Shown here: positions 16,282 to 25,512 of the stretch, piece after piece
Layout of the letters: every line of letters begins with the position of its first letter
Position numbering within the stretch: the first letter of the stretch is position 1
Source: Comamonas sp. lk
GTDB taxonomy: Bacteria; Pseudomonadota; Gammaproteobacteria; Burkholderiales; Burkholderiaceae_C
NCBI GenBank assembly: GCA_945925985.1
Contig: CAMELV010000038.1
Coordinates: forward strand, 1-37,032
Length of the DNA: 37,032 nucleotides
Direction: 5' to 3'
Program-made: the position numbers and the translations under genes
Notes under the pieces: generated by a model
Told to the model about the DNA's origin: nothing
Seen by the model: the letters and a program-made list of their open reading frames with translations, nothing else
Databases searched by the model: none

Positions 16282-16584
16282 ATGACGGCTAGTCTGTTTG
16301 CCTGCTACCTCGCCATAGAAGCCGCCAGCCATCAAATGCTGGAAGCGGCAAGGGCGGAGGACTGGGCCCAGGTGATGCGGTTCGAAGGCGCCTGCGCGGT
16401 GCTGATCGAACAGCTGCGTCAACGCGCCCAACACGAAGACATGACCGCCGCCGAGCGGCGGGAGAAGTTGAGGATCATGCAGCAGATCTTGCGCAACGAT
16501 GCGCAGGTACGCCTGCTGACTGAGCCCTGGGTGGGTGAGCTGGACAAACTGCTCAGCCAGCGCCCGATCAACCAGATGCACTAG
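16282..16584 (+). CDS. fliT: FliT-like flagellar chaperone
   Basis: The protein has 100 residues, all-helical in character and rich in Ala, Glu and Arg. FliT proteins are short, poorly conserved chaperones for FliD that follow fliS, and both size and position fit here. The start ATG 16282 is 2 bases after the fliS stop; a longer frame open upstream would overlap fliS by about 140 bases and is rejected. The call rests mainly on context. It ends 8 bases from the convergent fliE. Confidence 0.72.
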   Translation: MTASLFACYLAIEAASHQMLEAARAEDWAQVMRFEGACAVLIEQLRQRAQHEDMTAAERREKLRIMQQILRNDAQVRLLTEPWVGELDKLLSQRPINQMH

Positions 16585-16592
16585 GCTTTAGA

Positions 16593-16910
16593 TCAAACCT
16601 GCATGTTCATGATGTCGGTGTAAGCCTGCACCATTCGGTTGCGGACATGCAGCGTGGCCTGAAAGCCGATTTGTGCCTTCTGGATAGCCACCATGGTTTG
16701 CTCCAAGCTGACTTGGGGGTTTTCCAACTGCACTTCGCGCTGAAGCCGGGCCGAGTCGTTCTGGGCTGCGCTGACGGAGCCGAGTGCACTTTTAAGTGCG
16801 CCTGAGAAGTCACCCTCGGCTGCACCTTGCACCTGAGGCGACGACAGGCGCGGCGCGAGGCTTGGCCGAACGCCCGTGGGCATGGTGTTGGGGGTGAGTC
16901 TAAGGTCCAT
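16593..16910 (-). CDS. fliE: Flagellar hook-basal body protein FliE
   Basis: The protein has 105 residues and links the MS ring to the rod. The C-terminal signature is clear: VSLEQTMVAIQKAQIGFQ and VRNRMVQAYTDIMNMQV. It is transcribed away from fliF, as in many proteobacteria. A sigma-54-like site lies 33 bases upstream. The ribosome site is weak (AAGAAG). Confidence 0.94.
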   Translation of the reverse strand: MDLRLTPNTMPTGVRPSLAPRLSSPQVQGAAEGDFSGALKSALGSVSAAQNDSARLQREVQLENPQVSLEQTMVAIQKAQIGFQATLHVRNRMVQAYTDIMNMQV

Positions 16911-16942
16911 GGCGCTTCTTTGCTTGGTGTGAGATGGATGCT

Positions 16943-16958
16943 AGCAAGCACACTGCCT
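16943..16958 (-). promoter_or_regulatory. Sigma-54-like promoter of fliE
   Basis: On the minus strand the site reads AGGCAGTGTGCTTGCT. Against TGGCAC-N5-TTGCT it has GG and GC at the exact 12-base spacing and a full TTGCT, with mismatches at the first and sixth bases. Transcription would start near 16931, about 20 bases before fliE. It implies RpoN control of the basal-body class. Confidence 0.6.
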
Positions 16959-17049
16959 TAACTTGATCCAAAAGTAAGGGGTAAATACCGGGCTTTTTGG
17001 GGTCAAGTTTTTGGCGCCGGGCAGAATAATCGCGGTCAGAGTTGGTGCG

Positions 17050-18756
17050 ATGCCGCGCCAAGATGAACCGGACGATTCCATGGCCACCGCCCCTGCAATT
17101 TCAATCAACCCCACCCTGGGTCAGCGCCTCGCTGGCCTTGAACCCGCCCAGCGCATGCGCCTGGGGCTGGGTATTGCTGTTTTTGTGATGATCGGCATCG
17201 TCGGCTTGATGATGGGACGTCAGGCCGAATGGCGCGTGCTGTACAGCAATTTGGCCGACAAGGACGGCGGCGCCATCGTGGCCCAGCTGTCGCAAATGAA
17301 CGTGCCTTATAAACATGCTGAAGGCGGCGGCGCTATTTTGGTCCCGGCCGACAAGGTGCATGACACGCGTTTGCGGCTGGCCTCTTTGGGGCTGCCCAAG
17401 GGCTCGGTGGCTGGTTTTGAGGTGATGGAGTCAAACCGCTTTGGCATGACCCAGTTCCAGGAGCGGCTCACCTTTCAACGCGGCCTGGAGGGAGAGTTGA
17501 CCCGCTCTATTCAGGCCCTGTCCTCGGTTCAGAATGCCCGGGTGCACCTCGCGCTGCCCAACCAGAATGGTTTTTTCAGGGAGCAACAAAAGCCGTCAGC
17601 CTCTGTGTTGCTGAGTCTGAGCCCCGGCCGCACGTTGGACCGCTCGCAATTGGCCGGCATCATTCACCTGGTCTCATCTAGCGTGCCTGAACTCACCCCT
17701 GCCGCGGTCAGTGTGCTGGATGATTCCGGCAAGCTGCTGTCTACCCCGCCGGAGGGGGCCAACGGCACGGGCGGCGATGCGCAACAACTGCAGGTGGTGC
17801 AACAGTTGGAGCAGCTTTACAGCCGCCGCATTCTGGATATTCTGGAGCCGGTGGTGGGCCGTAACAACGTCAAGGCGCAAGTGACTGCCGAGCTTGATTT
17901 CTCGCAGACCGAGTCCACCTCGGAGTCCCACAAACCAAACCAAACGCCAGACGCCTCGGTCATCCGCAGTCAACAGGTGGTTGAGAGCAGCAATGGCAGC
18001 ACCAGCACACCAGCCGGGGTGCCGGGGGCCACCACCAACCAGCCGCCAGCCGCCAGCAGTGCGCCCATCAATGGTGCAGCACAAGCCCTGACGCCGGCGG
18101 CCGGCAACGGCGCAGCGGCGAACAACGGCAGCAAGCGTGAATCCATCACCAATTACGAGGTGGACAAGACTGTTCGTGTGGTGCGGGGCGGCACGGGCGT
18201 GGTCAAGCGCATCAGCGCAGCCGTTGTGCTGAACCACCAAAGTGCCATGGACGCCAAAGGCAAGACCATCACCACGCCGCTGACCGACCAACAGATTGAA
18301 AAAATGACCGCCTTGGTGCGCGAGACGATTGGCTTTAACAAGGACCGGGGCGACTCAGTCAACCTGATGAACGCACCCTTTGCCCAGGAAAAGCAGGTGG
18401 TGGTGGAGTTGCCGCTCTGGAAGCAGCCTGAGGTGCAAGACCTGGCCCGCAGCTTTGCCTGGCCGGTTGGCACCCTGTTGTTTGGGGCGCTGGTGTTGCT
18501 GGGGGTGATTCGGCCCGCTATCAAGGCCTTGAGCCAGGCTACGCCCCACGTGACCATGATGACACCTCAGCTCGACGCACTGGAGTCTGAAGAACCCGAG
18601 CGACCCCTGCTGGCGGCGCCGATCGCCAAGTTGGCGGCGCCTTTGCCCACCACCAGCGAGTTGGCCCTGACCAATGCCCGCAAGCTGACGCTGGATAATC
18701 CGGCTGCAGTCGCCAACATCATGAAGACTTGGATCAATGGTGAGGCTGCCGTCTGA
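17050..18756 (+). CDS. fliF: Flagellar MS-ring protein FliF
   Basis: The protein has 568 residues from ATG 17050. It builds the inner-membrane MS ring. A transmembrane helix at about residues 38-56 (LGIAVFVMIGIVGLMMG) is followed by the YscJ/FliF ring domain (WRVLYSNLADKDGGAIVAQL, RALEGELTRSI-type region FQRGLEGELTRSI). A Ser/Ala/Pro-rich linker lies near 300-360, a second membrane segment near 475-495, and a FliG-binding tail at the end. ATG 17080 (MATAPAIS) is an equally reasonable start; neither has a strong ribosome site. The gene heads the fliFGHIJK operon. Confidence 0.92.
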   Translation: MPRQDEPDDSMATAPAISINPTLGQRLAGLEPAQRMRLGLGIAVFVMIGIVGLMMGRQAEWRVLYSNLADKDGGAIVAQLSQMNVPYKHAEGGGAILVPADKVHDTRLRLASLGLPKGSVAGFEVMESNRFGMTQFQERLTFQRGLEGELTRSIQALSSVQNARVHLALPNQNGFFREQQKPSASVLLSLSPGRTLDRSQLAGIIHLVSSSVPELTPAAVSVLDDSGKLLSTPPEGANGTGGDAQQLQVVQQLEQLYSRRILDILEPVVGRNNVKAQVTAELDFSQTESTSESHKPNQTPDASVIRSQQVVESSNGSTSTPAGVPGATTNQPPAASSAPINGAAQALTPAAGNGAAANNGSKRESITNYEVDKTVRVVRGGTGVVKRISAAVVLNHQSAMDAKGKTITTPLTDQQIEKMTALVRETIGFNKDRGDSVNLMNAPFAQEKQVVVELPLWKQPEVQDLARSFAWPVGTLLFGALVLLGVIRPAIKALSQATPHVTMMTPQLDALESEEPERPLLAAPIAKLAAPLPTTSELALTNARKLTLDNPAAVANIMKTWINGEAAV

Positions 18757-18780
18757 TTCTCACCAACGACGCCCCAAATC

Positions 18781-19779
18781 ATGAACCCACTTGACAGACT
18801 GCAAGACGCCGCCGTTTTGATGATGTCGCTCGGCGAGGAAGAGGCCGCAGCGGTCTTCAAATACCTGTCGCCCAAAGAGGTGCAGAAGCTTGGCGAGGCC
18901 ATTGCCAAGACCAAATCCATGACGCGGGAGCGGGTCGACGACGTGGTGGACCGCTTTACCGCCATCGCCGAGGCGCAGAGCCTGATGGTGTCGGACACGG
19001 GTGACTATGTGCGCTCTGTGCTCAAGCGGGCCCTGGGCGACGATAAAGCGGCGCTGCTGATCGACCGCATACTGCACGGTAACGACATCTCTGGCATCGA
19101 AAGCCTGAAGTGGATGGACCCGGCAGCCGTCTCGGAGCTGCTGCGCAATGAGCACCCACAAATTGTGGCGGCGATTCTGGTGCACGTTGACTTTGACCAA
19201 GCCGCCGCCATTTTGAAGTTCTTTACCGAGCGCCAGCGCAATGAAGTGATGCTGCGCATTGCCACCATGGAGGGTATTCAGCCTGCCGCCCTGAAAGACC
19301 TCAATGAAGTGCTGTTCAAGGTGCTGGCCGGTTCTGAAGGTGGGCGCAAGGCCTCGTTGGGCGGCGTCAAGACGGCGGCCGAGATGATCAATCAGCTGGG
19401 CACGGCGCTGGAAGGAACGGTGATCGAGTCAATCCGCATCCACGACCCGGAGCTGGCCCAAAAGATCATGGACAAGATGTTCGTCTTTGACGATTTGATC
19501 AAGCTCGACGACAAGGCCATTCAGATGGTGCTCAAGGAAGTGGCCTCCGACGCGCTCATCGTCGCGCTCAAGGGCGCTCCGCCGGAACTCAAGGAAAAAA
19601 TCATGGCCAACATGTCAACCCGCGCCGCAGAGTCGTTCCGCGAAGACCTGGAGTCACGTGGGCCGATGCGTCTGTCTGAGGTTGAAGCGCAGCAAAAAGA
19701 GGTGCTCAAAGTGGTGCGTCGCCTCGCCGATGAGGGCTCGATCATCATCGCCGCCGGCGGTGACGAGGCCATGGTTTGA
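18781..19779 (+). CDS. fliG: Flagellar motor switch protein FliG
   Basis: The protein has 332 residues, the standard length. FliG sits between the MS ring and FliM and interacts with the stator. The N-terminal domain reads RLQDAAVLMMSLGEEEAAAVFKYL (FliF binding), the middle contains NEHPQIVAAILVHV (EHPQ motif), and the C-terminal torque domain has MFVFDDLIKLDDKAIQMVLKEV with the conserved charged residues. It starts 24 bases after fliF, and its end overlaps the start of fliH. Confidence 0.96.
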   Translation: MNPLDRLQDAAVLMMSLGEEEAAAVFKYLSPKEVQKLGEAIAKTKSMTRERVDDVVDRFTAIAEAQSLMVSDTGDYVRSVLKRALGDDKAALLIDRILHGNDISGIESLKWMDPAAVSELLRNEHPQIVAAILVHVDFDQAAAILKFFTERQRNEVMLRIATMEGIQPAALKDLNEVLFKVLAGSEGGRKASLGGVKTAAEMINQLGTALEGTVIESIRIHDPELAQKIMDKMFVFDDLIKLDDKAIQMVLKEVASDALIVALKGAPPELKEKIMANMSTRAAESFREDLESRGPMRLSEVEAQQKEVLKVVRRLADEGSIIIAAGGDEAMV

Positions 19780-20465
19780 GCACGCGGAACTACACGCGCT
19801 TCATTCCCGGCGAAGAAATCGGTGCGGTTGAGCAATGGGATTTTGGCGCGGTGGACAACCGCGCCGTGTTGTTGGCCGCCCAGGTCAAGGTCCAGCAGGC
19901 GGTCGCGGAGCGGGCGCAAGACGAGGCGCTGCGGCAGGAGGGCTTTGCCCAGGGTTTTGAGCAGGGCCGTGCCCACGCCACGTTCGAGGCGCAGCGGCAA
20001 ATGTCTGATTTTGTGGCGCAGCAAGGCCAAAGCGCTGGGCAACAGATGGCGCGCTTGTTCGAGCAGGCGCAGGCGCAACTGTCCGCGGCTGAGCAGACTC
20101 TGGCGCAGGGGCTGCTGGAAATCGCCTGTGAACTGGCGCGGCAAGTGCTGCGCCGAGAGCTGGCCACGGACCCTATCGCGCTGCAACCTGTGCTGCACGA
20201 AGCGCTGGGACTATTGCTGGCCGATGGCAAGACCACAGTGGTGCGCCTGAATCCGTCGGACCGCGAGACCCTGGCCAATGGCGCGCCCAATGAACTGGCC
20301 AGTCTTGCCTTGACCCTGGTGGCAGACCCATCCATCACCCCGGGTGGCTGTGTGATCGAGTCTGCAGGAACGGTGGTGGACGCCACAGTGCAGAAGCGCT
20401 GGCTGCGTGCCATTGCCACGCTGGGGCTGACCATGCCTTGGAATACGCCTCATGACCCCGCCTGA
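19776..20465 (+). CDS. fliH: Flagellar export ATPase regulator FliH
   Basis: The protein has 229 residues. FliH dimers bind the ATPase FliI and anchor it to the export gate and C-ring. The middle region is Gln/Ala/Glu-rich with GxxxG-like spacing ([19 protein letters not shown]), typical of FliH, followed by a FliH/HrpE-type C-terminal domain ([20 protein letters not shown]). The start is a TTG at 19776 that overlaps the fliG stop by 4 bases, suggesting coupled translation. Confidence 0.9.
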   Translation: MSTRNYTRFIPGEEIGAVEQWDFGAVDNRAVLLAAQVKVQQAVAERAQDEALRQEGFAQGFEQGRAHATFEAQRQMSDFVAQQGQSAGQQMARLFEQAQAQLSAAEQTLAQGLLEIACELARQVLRRELATDPIALQPVLHEALGLLLADGKTTVVRLNPSDRETLANGAPNELASLALTLVADPSITPGGCVIESAGTVVDATVQKRWLRAIATLGLTMPWNTPHDPA

Positions 20466-21870
20466 CACCGTGAACCCCTGGCAGGCCTTTGTGGCCGATG
20501 CCAGTGAGCGTGTTAAGTCCGGTTCCTCACTGGAGGTGCGTGGCACGCTCACCCGCCTGTCGGGCTTGGTGCTGGAGGCGGCCGGCATTCGGGTGCCGGT
20601 GGGTTCGCAATGCCTGGTGACAATGAAAGGGCAGCCACCGGTGCTGGCCGAGGTGGTGGGTTTTGCCAACGACCGGGCTTTTTTGATGCCAGCCGGCGAT
20701 GTCCATGGCCTGTCCAATGGTGCCGGTGTGGCTCCGCTGGCGGCCGAGGTGGCGCCGCCTCGGCTACATGATCTGCGGCCGGACCATAGATCGGCCGACT
20801 ACGGCATGTTGAGGCTGCCCCTGGGTGACGGCCTGTTGGGGCGGGTGGTGGATGCCCAGGGCGGACCGATGGACCGGATGGGCCCCATTTTGGATGTGGC
20901 CGCCCAGGCCTTGAGTCGCCAGCCGATAAACGCAATGGATCGGGCGCCAGTGCGCGAACAGCTCGATACCGGTGTGCGCGCCATCAATGCCTTGCTGACG
21001 GTAGGCCGTGGTCAGCGCATCGGTTTGTTTGCCGGTTCTGGGGTGGGCAAAAGCGTGCTGCTCGGCATGATGGCGCGCTACACCGAGGCCGATGTGATTG
21101 TGGTGGGCCTGATTGGTGAGCGGGGCCGCGAAGTGAAAGAGTTTATTGAGGATATTCTGGGTGCTGACGGACGGGCCCGGTCGGTGGTGGTGGCTGCCCC
21201 TGCCGACGCGCCACCGCTGCTGCGCATGCAGGGGGCAGCTTACGCCACGGCCATTGCCGAAAATTTTAGGGACAAGGGCCGCCATGTGCTGCTGCTGATG
21301 GACTCGCTCACCCGCTATGCCATGGCACAGCGTGAGATTGCACTGGCCATTGGCGAACCACCGGCCACCAAAGGCTACCCGCCGTCCTGCTTTGCCAAGT
21401 TGCCGCAGTTGGTGGAGCGCAGTGGCAATGGTCTTAACGGCGTCGGGTCGATCACGGCTTTTTACACCGTGCTCTCAGAGGGCGACGACCAGCAGGACCC
21501 AATTGCCGATGCCGCCAGGGCCATCCTGGACGGTCATATTGTGCTGTCGCGGTCGCTGGCAGAAGCCGGCCATTACCCGGCGATCGACATTGAGCAATCA
21601 GCCTCCCGGGTGATGCACAGCGTCGTCTCACGGCAACATTTTGAAATGGCGCGCCGCTTCAGGGCCATCAATTCCCGTTATGCAAAAGGACGCGATCTGG
21701 TGCAGATCGGCGCCTATGCCAGCGGCACAGACCCGGGGCTGGACGAGGCCATCCGGCTGCACGAGGGTATGGCCGCTTTCCTGCGTCAGGACATGTATGA
21801 GGCCGCCAGCCTGCGGGACAGCACTCAGGACATGCTGACTGCCATGGGCAGCAGCGAGGCCCTGTCATGA
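20452..21870 (+). CDS. fliI: Flagellum-specific ATPase FliI
   Basis: The protein has 472 residues. It is an F1-beta-like ATPase that helps unfold and deliver substrates to the flagellar export gate. The Walker A motif is GSGVGKS (K200), the [12 protein letters not shown] segment is conserved, and the Walker B region is [32 protein letters not shown] and the C-terminal helical domain fit FliI rather than the ATP synthase beta chain. It overlaps fliH by 14 bases. Confidence 0.96.
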   Translation: MTPPDTVNPWQAFVADASERVKSGSSLEVRGTLTRLSGLVLEAAGIRVPVGSQCLVTMKGQPPVLAEVVGFANDRAFLMPAGDVHGLSNGAGVAPLAAEVAPPRLHDLRPDHRSADYGMLRLPLGDGLLGRVVDAQGGPMDRMGPILDVAAQALSRQPINAMDRAPVREQLDTGVRAINALLTVGRGQRIGLFAGSGVGKSVLLGMMARYTEADVIVVGLIGERGREVKEFIEDILGADGRARSVVVAAPADAPPLLRMQGAAYATAIAENFRDKGRHVLLLMDSLTRYAMAQREIALAIGEPPATKGYPPSCFAKLPQLVERSGNGLNGVGSITAFYTVLSEGDDQQDPIADAARAILDGHIVLSRSLAEAGHYPAIDIEQSASRVMHSVVSRQHFEMARRFRAINSRYAKGRDLVQIGAYASGTDPGLDEAIRLHEGMAAFLRQDMYEAASLRDSTQDMLTAMGSSEALS

Positions 21871-21895
21871 GCCCGGACAAAGACGTGGTGGCGCA

Positions 21896-22363
21896 ATGTC
21901 CGGCGTAAAAAGTGTCCTGTTGGCGATCCAGGTGGCCACCCTTCGGCGTGACCAGGCGGCGGCCATTGTGCTGCAAATGCAGCAATCCCAGGCCTTTGCG
22001 CAGGAGCAGATGAGCCAGCTTAAAACCTATGCCAGCGAAACCGAGGCCCGTTGGGCAAAGGCCGCCCAGATCAGCGTCAGCACTGAAATGATGCGGCATC
22101 ACTACCAGTTCATGGATCGACTGCACCAGGCGGTGATCTTGCAGGAGGGGGTTATAGGGCAGTGGGGCAGCAAGGTCGAGCGCGCGCGCAAACACAGGCT
22201 CGATACCGAGTTCAGAGTCACCAGCTTGAAGCAGGTCCTGAAAAACAAGGAAGCTGAATTAGCCTTGGTTCAGGGGCGCCGAGAGCAAAAAGAGATGGAC
22301 GAATTTGCCGCGATGCAAACCCGACGTACCACACATCAGACTTTAGAAGAGGATCGACGATGA
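21896..22363 (+). CDS. fliJ: Flagellar export chaperone FliJ
   Basis: The protein has 155 residues and is a predicted long coiled coil, rich in Gln, Glu, Arg and Lys with almost no proline. FliJ is the gamma-subunit-like stalk in the FliI ring and escorts empty chaperones. Sequence conservation in the family is low; the call relies on length, coiled-coil character and position between fliI and fliK. Its stop overlaps the fliK start (ATGA). Confidence 0.85.
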   Translation: MSGVKSVLLAIQVATLRRDQAAAIVLQMQQSQAFAQEQMSQLKTYASETEARWAKAAQISVSTEMMRHHYQFMDRLHQAVILQEGVIGQWGSKVERARKHRLDTEFRVTSLKQVLKNKEAELALVQGRREQKEMDEFAAMQTRRTTHQTLEEDRR

Positions 22364-23790
22364 GTATCGAACTAGCCGCCCCGCCAAGTCCCCAGCCCAA
22401 AGCGGCCACTGCCGGGCTTGGCGCGAATGGCAAGCTCAAGACAGGTGCGCAGGAGGGCGCGTCGCTTGACAACACAGGCAGTTTTTCAGCCCTGCTGGCC
22501 GCCTCTGCCGGGGAGGTAGCAGACCCGGAGCCGGCAGCCGCGAAGGACGCCTTAAGGATTGGCGCTAAAGAAGATGATTCCCTGACTGTGTTGTCGGCAA
22601 ACCCGCCAGCGCTGGATCTGGCCGCTTTGCTGGCCCTAGCTGGTCAGGCCGATGCCGTTCGAGCGTCAGCAGGCACTGCGACCATGCCCACGGTGAGTGA
22701 CTCCAAGACCAGTGACCCGGAGCCGACAGCCGCGCAGGATGGCGCTAAAGAAGATGCGCCCTTTCACAGGCTACCGGCAAACCCGCCAGCGCCGGATCTG
22801 GCCGCTTTGCTGGCGCTAGCTGGTCAGGCCGATGCCGTTCGAGCGTCAGCAGGCGCGGCAGTGGTGTCTAACTCCACTGGTATTGTCACTGCCAACGTTG
22901 TTGCCATGCCAATGTTGGCCGACGTCCGGACCAGCGGGCCGATGGCACACCGTGCAACCGTCGCTGGGGGCAAGAACGGGCTGCCGACCGTCACGCCAGA
23001 GGAGGTCACGGCGTCGGTTTTAGGTGGCCCCGCCGCTGGCGCTGCAGCCAAGGGACCACTGCTGGCCGGAAAAAACGCTGGGACGAATCCGCCGGCGGTA
23101 TCGTCAGATCCGGCAGACAGTCGCCAGTTGGCTGCATCAGTTGCCAGGGCTGCAGAAAAACTGGAGACCCATGGCGCGCGTCTGGAAGCTTTTTCGCGTG
23201 AGCCAGCGTTGGCTGGCCTGTTGGTCGCCAGTGGTCTGGGAGACGGGCTCGTGCGGCCATCGGGGGCGAACTCAGACAAACCCTCTGGGCGATTGGCCGT
23301 AGCGAGCTTTGAAGGCTCGGGCGGCGCAATGCAAGCAGCCACCGGGTCGCCCGGAGAGGTTATGGTCCCGCCCGAAGTGGTGACTGTGCAAACTACCGAC
23401 ACCCTGTTGGCGGACACGGTGAGTTACTGGGTCAGTCAAGGCGTTCAAAAGGCAGAGTTGAAGCTCGACGGCTTTGGCGCAGAACCGATTGAAGTCAGTA
23501 TTTCCCTGGCCAACGGGGAAGCGCAAATCGGTTTCAGGACCGATCGCGCCGATGTGCGCGAAGTGATTGAGGGCGCCATATCCCACCTTAAAGAGCAGTT
23601 GGCCAGCGAAGGGCTAGTGCTTGCCGGGGTCTCGGTCGGCACGTCGGGCCAGGACCGCGCCGGGGCCCAGGCGCAACGTGAGCGCACTGGCGCTAGGCAA
23701 AAAGGAGTCAGCCTGGTGGAGCCAAATGTCGCCCCGGCCGCCCCGCGCGCCCGAGCTGTAACGGGTCGAAGCGTGGACTTATTCGTGTAG
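22360..23790 (+). CDS. fliK: Flagellar hook-length control protein FliK
   Basis: The protein has 476 residues. FliK measures hook length and switches export to filament subunits. The N-terminal two thirds is low-complexity, Ala/Pro/Ser-rich, as expected for the ruler part. The C-terminal substrate-switch domain contains AELKLDGFGAEPIEVSI, NGEAQIGFRTDRADVREVIE and LASEGLVLAGVSVG. Residues about 55-105 and 115-165 are a direct duplication (LPANPPAPDLAALLALAGQA). The gene starts within the fliJ stop. Confidence 0.9.
   Translation: MSIELAAPPSPQPKAATAGLGANGKLKTGAQEGASLDNTGSFSALLAASAGEVADPEPAAAKDALRIGAKEDDSLTVLSANPPALDLAALLALAGQADAVRASAGTATMPTVSDSKTSDPEPTAAQDGAKEDAPFHRLPANPPAPDLAALLALAGQADAVRASAGAAVVSNSTGIVTANVVAMPMLADVRTSGPMAHRATVAGGKNGLPTVTPEEVTASVLGGPAAGAAAKGPLLAGKNAGTNPPAVSSDPADSRQLAASVARAAEKLETHGARLEAFSREPALAGLLVASGLGDGLVRPSGANSDKPSGRLAVASFEGSGGAMQAATGSPGEVMVPPEVVTVQTTDTLLADTVSYWVSQGVQKAELKLDGFGAEPIEVSISLANGEAQIGFRTDRADVREVIEGAISHLKEQLASEGLVLAGVSVGTSGQDRAGAQAQRERTGARQKGVSLVEPNVAPAAPRARAVTGRSVDLFV
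22522..22674 (+). repeat. Internal fliK duplication, unit 1
   Basis: Bases 22596-22674 match 22776-22854 at 77 of 79 positions, at a period of 180. Shared flanking blocks (GACCCGGAGCC and GGCGCTAAAGAAGATG) extend the unit to the left, with a 12-base length difference. Confidence 0.85.
22714..22854 (+). repeat. Internal fliK duplication, unit 2
   Basis: This is the second unit of the tandem duplication in the ruler region of fliK. It stays in frame, so the protein gains about 60 residues. Confidence 0.85.
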
Positions 23791-23901
23791 CGGAAGGGCT
23801 GATCGGCTCGATAGGCTGGCTTTTTAGGGGTTGATCCTGACATCGTGCGTGTCAATGTGTTCAATAATAGGTCTTCAACCCGTTGTTCCTAAGGAAAAAA
23901 A

Positions 23902-24486
23902 GTGGCTACCAAAGCTGACGCCGACAAGCCCTCCGCTGACGAACCTGCCAAGGCCAAGCCCAAGAGCAAAAAGCTTTTGTTGATTGGCGGCGTTGCGGTG
24001 TTGGTTCTCGCGCTGGTCGGTGGCGGGGCTTTTTTCCTGCTGAGTAAAAAAAATGCAGCGGATGGAGACGGCGAAGAGGTCACGCATGTGGCACCCAAAG
24101 GGCCTCCAACCTACTTGGCGCTGGACAATATGGTGGTTAATTTGGCTGACCCAGGCGGTGAAAAGGTGGCTCAGATCGGTATCACGCTGGAGCTAGCCGA
24201 CACAAGGTCCACTGAAAAGGTCAAGCCCTATTTGCCCTCTATCCGCAGTGGTGTTCTGTTGCTGGTGTCGCAGCGCACGGCGCAAGAATTGTTGGCCATT
24301 GAGGGCAAGGAAAAGCTCGCAGCAGACATTCTGCTGGAGGCATCCAAGCCCTTTCAGAGTGCACAGGACACCGCGGCAAAGCCAAAGAAGGACGCCGCGA
24401 AGAGCAAAAAGAAAGCGGCTGAGAAGGCCTCTGTGGACGACAATCCCGTTCGGGGTGTGCTTTTTTCGAGCTTCATTGTCCAGTAA
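23902..24486 (+). CDS. fliL: Flagellar basal body-associated protein FliL
   Basis: The protein has 194 residues and starts at GTG 23902, with AAGGA 7 bases upstream. A Lys-rich cytoplasmic start is followed by one transmembrane helix at about residues 25-47 (LLLIGGVAVLVLALVGGGAFFLL) and a periplasmic FliL domain (YLALDNMVVNLADPGG, VQIGITLEL-type strand, LPSIRSGVLLLVSQRT). FliL surrounds the stator and supports torque. An unusual Lys/Ala-rich stretch at about 150-180 (AAKPKKDAAKSKKKAAEKA) interrupts the domain before the usual VLFSSFIVQ end. It begins a second fli block, 111 bases after fliK. Confidence 0.92.
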   Translation: MATKADADKPSADEPAKAKPKSKKLLLIGGVAVLVLALVGGGAFFLLSKKNAADGDGEEVTHVAPKGPPTYLALDNMVVNLADPGGEKVAQIGITLELADTRSTEKVKPYLPSIRSGVLLLVSQRTAQELLAIEGKEKLAADILLEASKPFQSAQDTAAKPKKDAAKSKKKAAEKASVDDNPVRGVLFSSFIVQ

Positions 24487-24507
24487 CATGGAATTTCCCA
24501 GGCACTT

Positions 24508-25512
24508 ATGAGTGAATCTTTTCTCTCCCAGGAAGAAGTCGACGCGCTGCTTGAAGGCGTGACCGGCGAAAGCCAGAAGCTGTCTGAAGAACTGCAGGAT
24601 CAAGGTGAAGTTCGGGCTTACAGCATTTCCAGCCAGGAGCGCATCGTTCGCGGGCGTATGCCCTCGATGGAGATCGTCAATGAGCGCTTTGCCCGCAATC
24701 TGCGGGTGGGCCTTTTCAATATGATTCGACGGAGCCCTGAAATATCTTTGGGGCCGGTGGCCGTGCAGCGCTACAGCGCTTTTTTGCGCGAATTGGCTGT
24801 ACCAACCAACTTCAACATCATGGCGATCAGGCCACTGCGGGGTAGCGGCCTGATCGTGTGCGAACCGGCCTTGGTGTTCGGCATCATTGAGATGCTCTAC
24901 GGAGGCGTCGGCAAGTTCAAGACCCGGATTGAGGGACGTGAGTTCTCACAGACTGAGCAGCGCATCATCAACCGTCTGGTGGGAGTCATCACCGAAGAGT
25001 ACAAAAAGGCTTGGAAGGGCATTTACCCGCTCGAGCTGGAGTATCAGCGGTCTGAAATGCAGCCCCAATTCGCCAATATTGCCACGCCCAGTGAAATTGT
25101 TGTGTCAACACATTTTCAGGTTGAAATTGGTGATATCGCTGGCGCTATTCATTTCTGCATGCCGTATGCGACTTTGGAGCCCATACGCGATGTGCTGTAT
25201 TCGTCCACACAGGGCGACTCGGTCGAGGTGGATCGACGTTGGGTCAACGTGCTGACCCAGGAAATTCAGGCAGCCGAAGTGGTGCTGGTGGCCGAGTTGG
25301 CCCGCGCCAATGCCACCATTGAACAGCTGATGGCAATTAAGCCTGGTGATTTCATCGAACTAGACCGCAAATCAAAAATCGAAGCCACGATTGCTGGTGT
25401 GCCTGTATTTGAATGCCACTATGGTACGCACAACGCAAAGTATGCGTTGAGAATTGACAGAAGTTTGCGAGGCAATGACCTCGCTTGGATGGGAGATAAA
25501 CATGGCAATTGA
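24508..25512 (+). CDS. fliM: Flagellar motor switch protein FliM
   Basis: The protein has 334 residues. FliM forms the C-ring wall and receives phosphorylated CheY. The N-terminal CheY-binding peptide is present (LSQEEVDALLEGV), followed by the CheC-like middle domain (ERFARNLRVGLFNMIRRSPE) and a C-terminal SpoA domain (LMAIKPGDFIELD). It lies 21 bases after fliL and overlaps fliN by 11 bases. Confidence 0.96.
   Translation: MSESFLSQEEVDALLEGVTGESQKLSEELQDQGEVRAYSISSQERIVRGRMPSMEIVNERFARNLRVGLFNMIRRSPEISLGPVAVQRYSAFLRELAVPTNFNIMAIRPLRGSGLIVCEPALVFGIIEMLYGGVGKFKTRIEGREFSQTEQRIINRLVGVITEEYKKAWKGIYPLELEYQRSEMQPQFANIATPSEIVVSTHFQVEIGDIAGAIHFCMPYATLEPIRDVLYSSTQGDSVEVDRRWVNVLTQEIQAAEVVLVAELARANATIEQLMAIKPGDFIELDRKSKIEATIAGVPVFECHYGTHNAKYALRIDRSLRGNDLAWMGDKHGN

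Noticed and set aside
17002..17035. Possible plus-strand sigma-54 site before fliF (GGGGTCAAG and TTTTTGGC)
   Set aside because: The GG/GC spacing does not fit; the nearest alignment ends in GG rather than GC.
22522..22854. CRISPR-like repeat pair
   Set aside because: Only two long units lying in frame inside fliK; it is a coding duplication.
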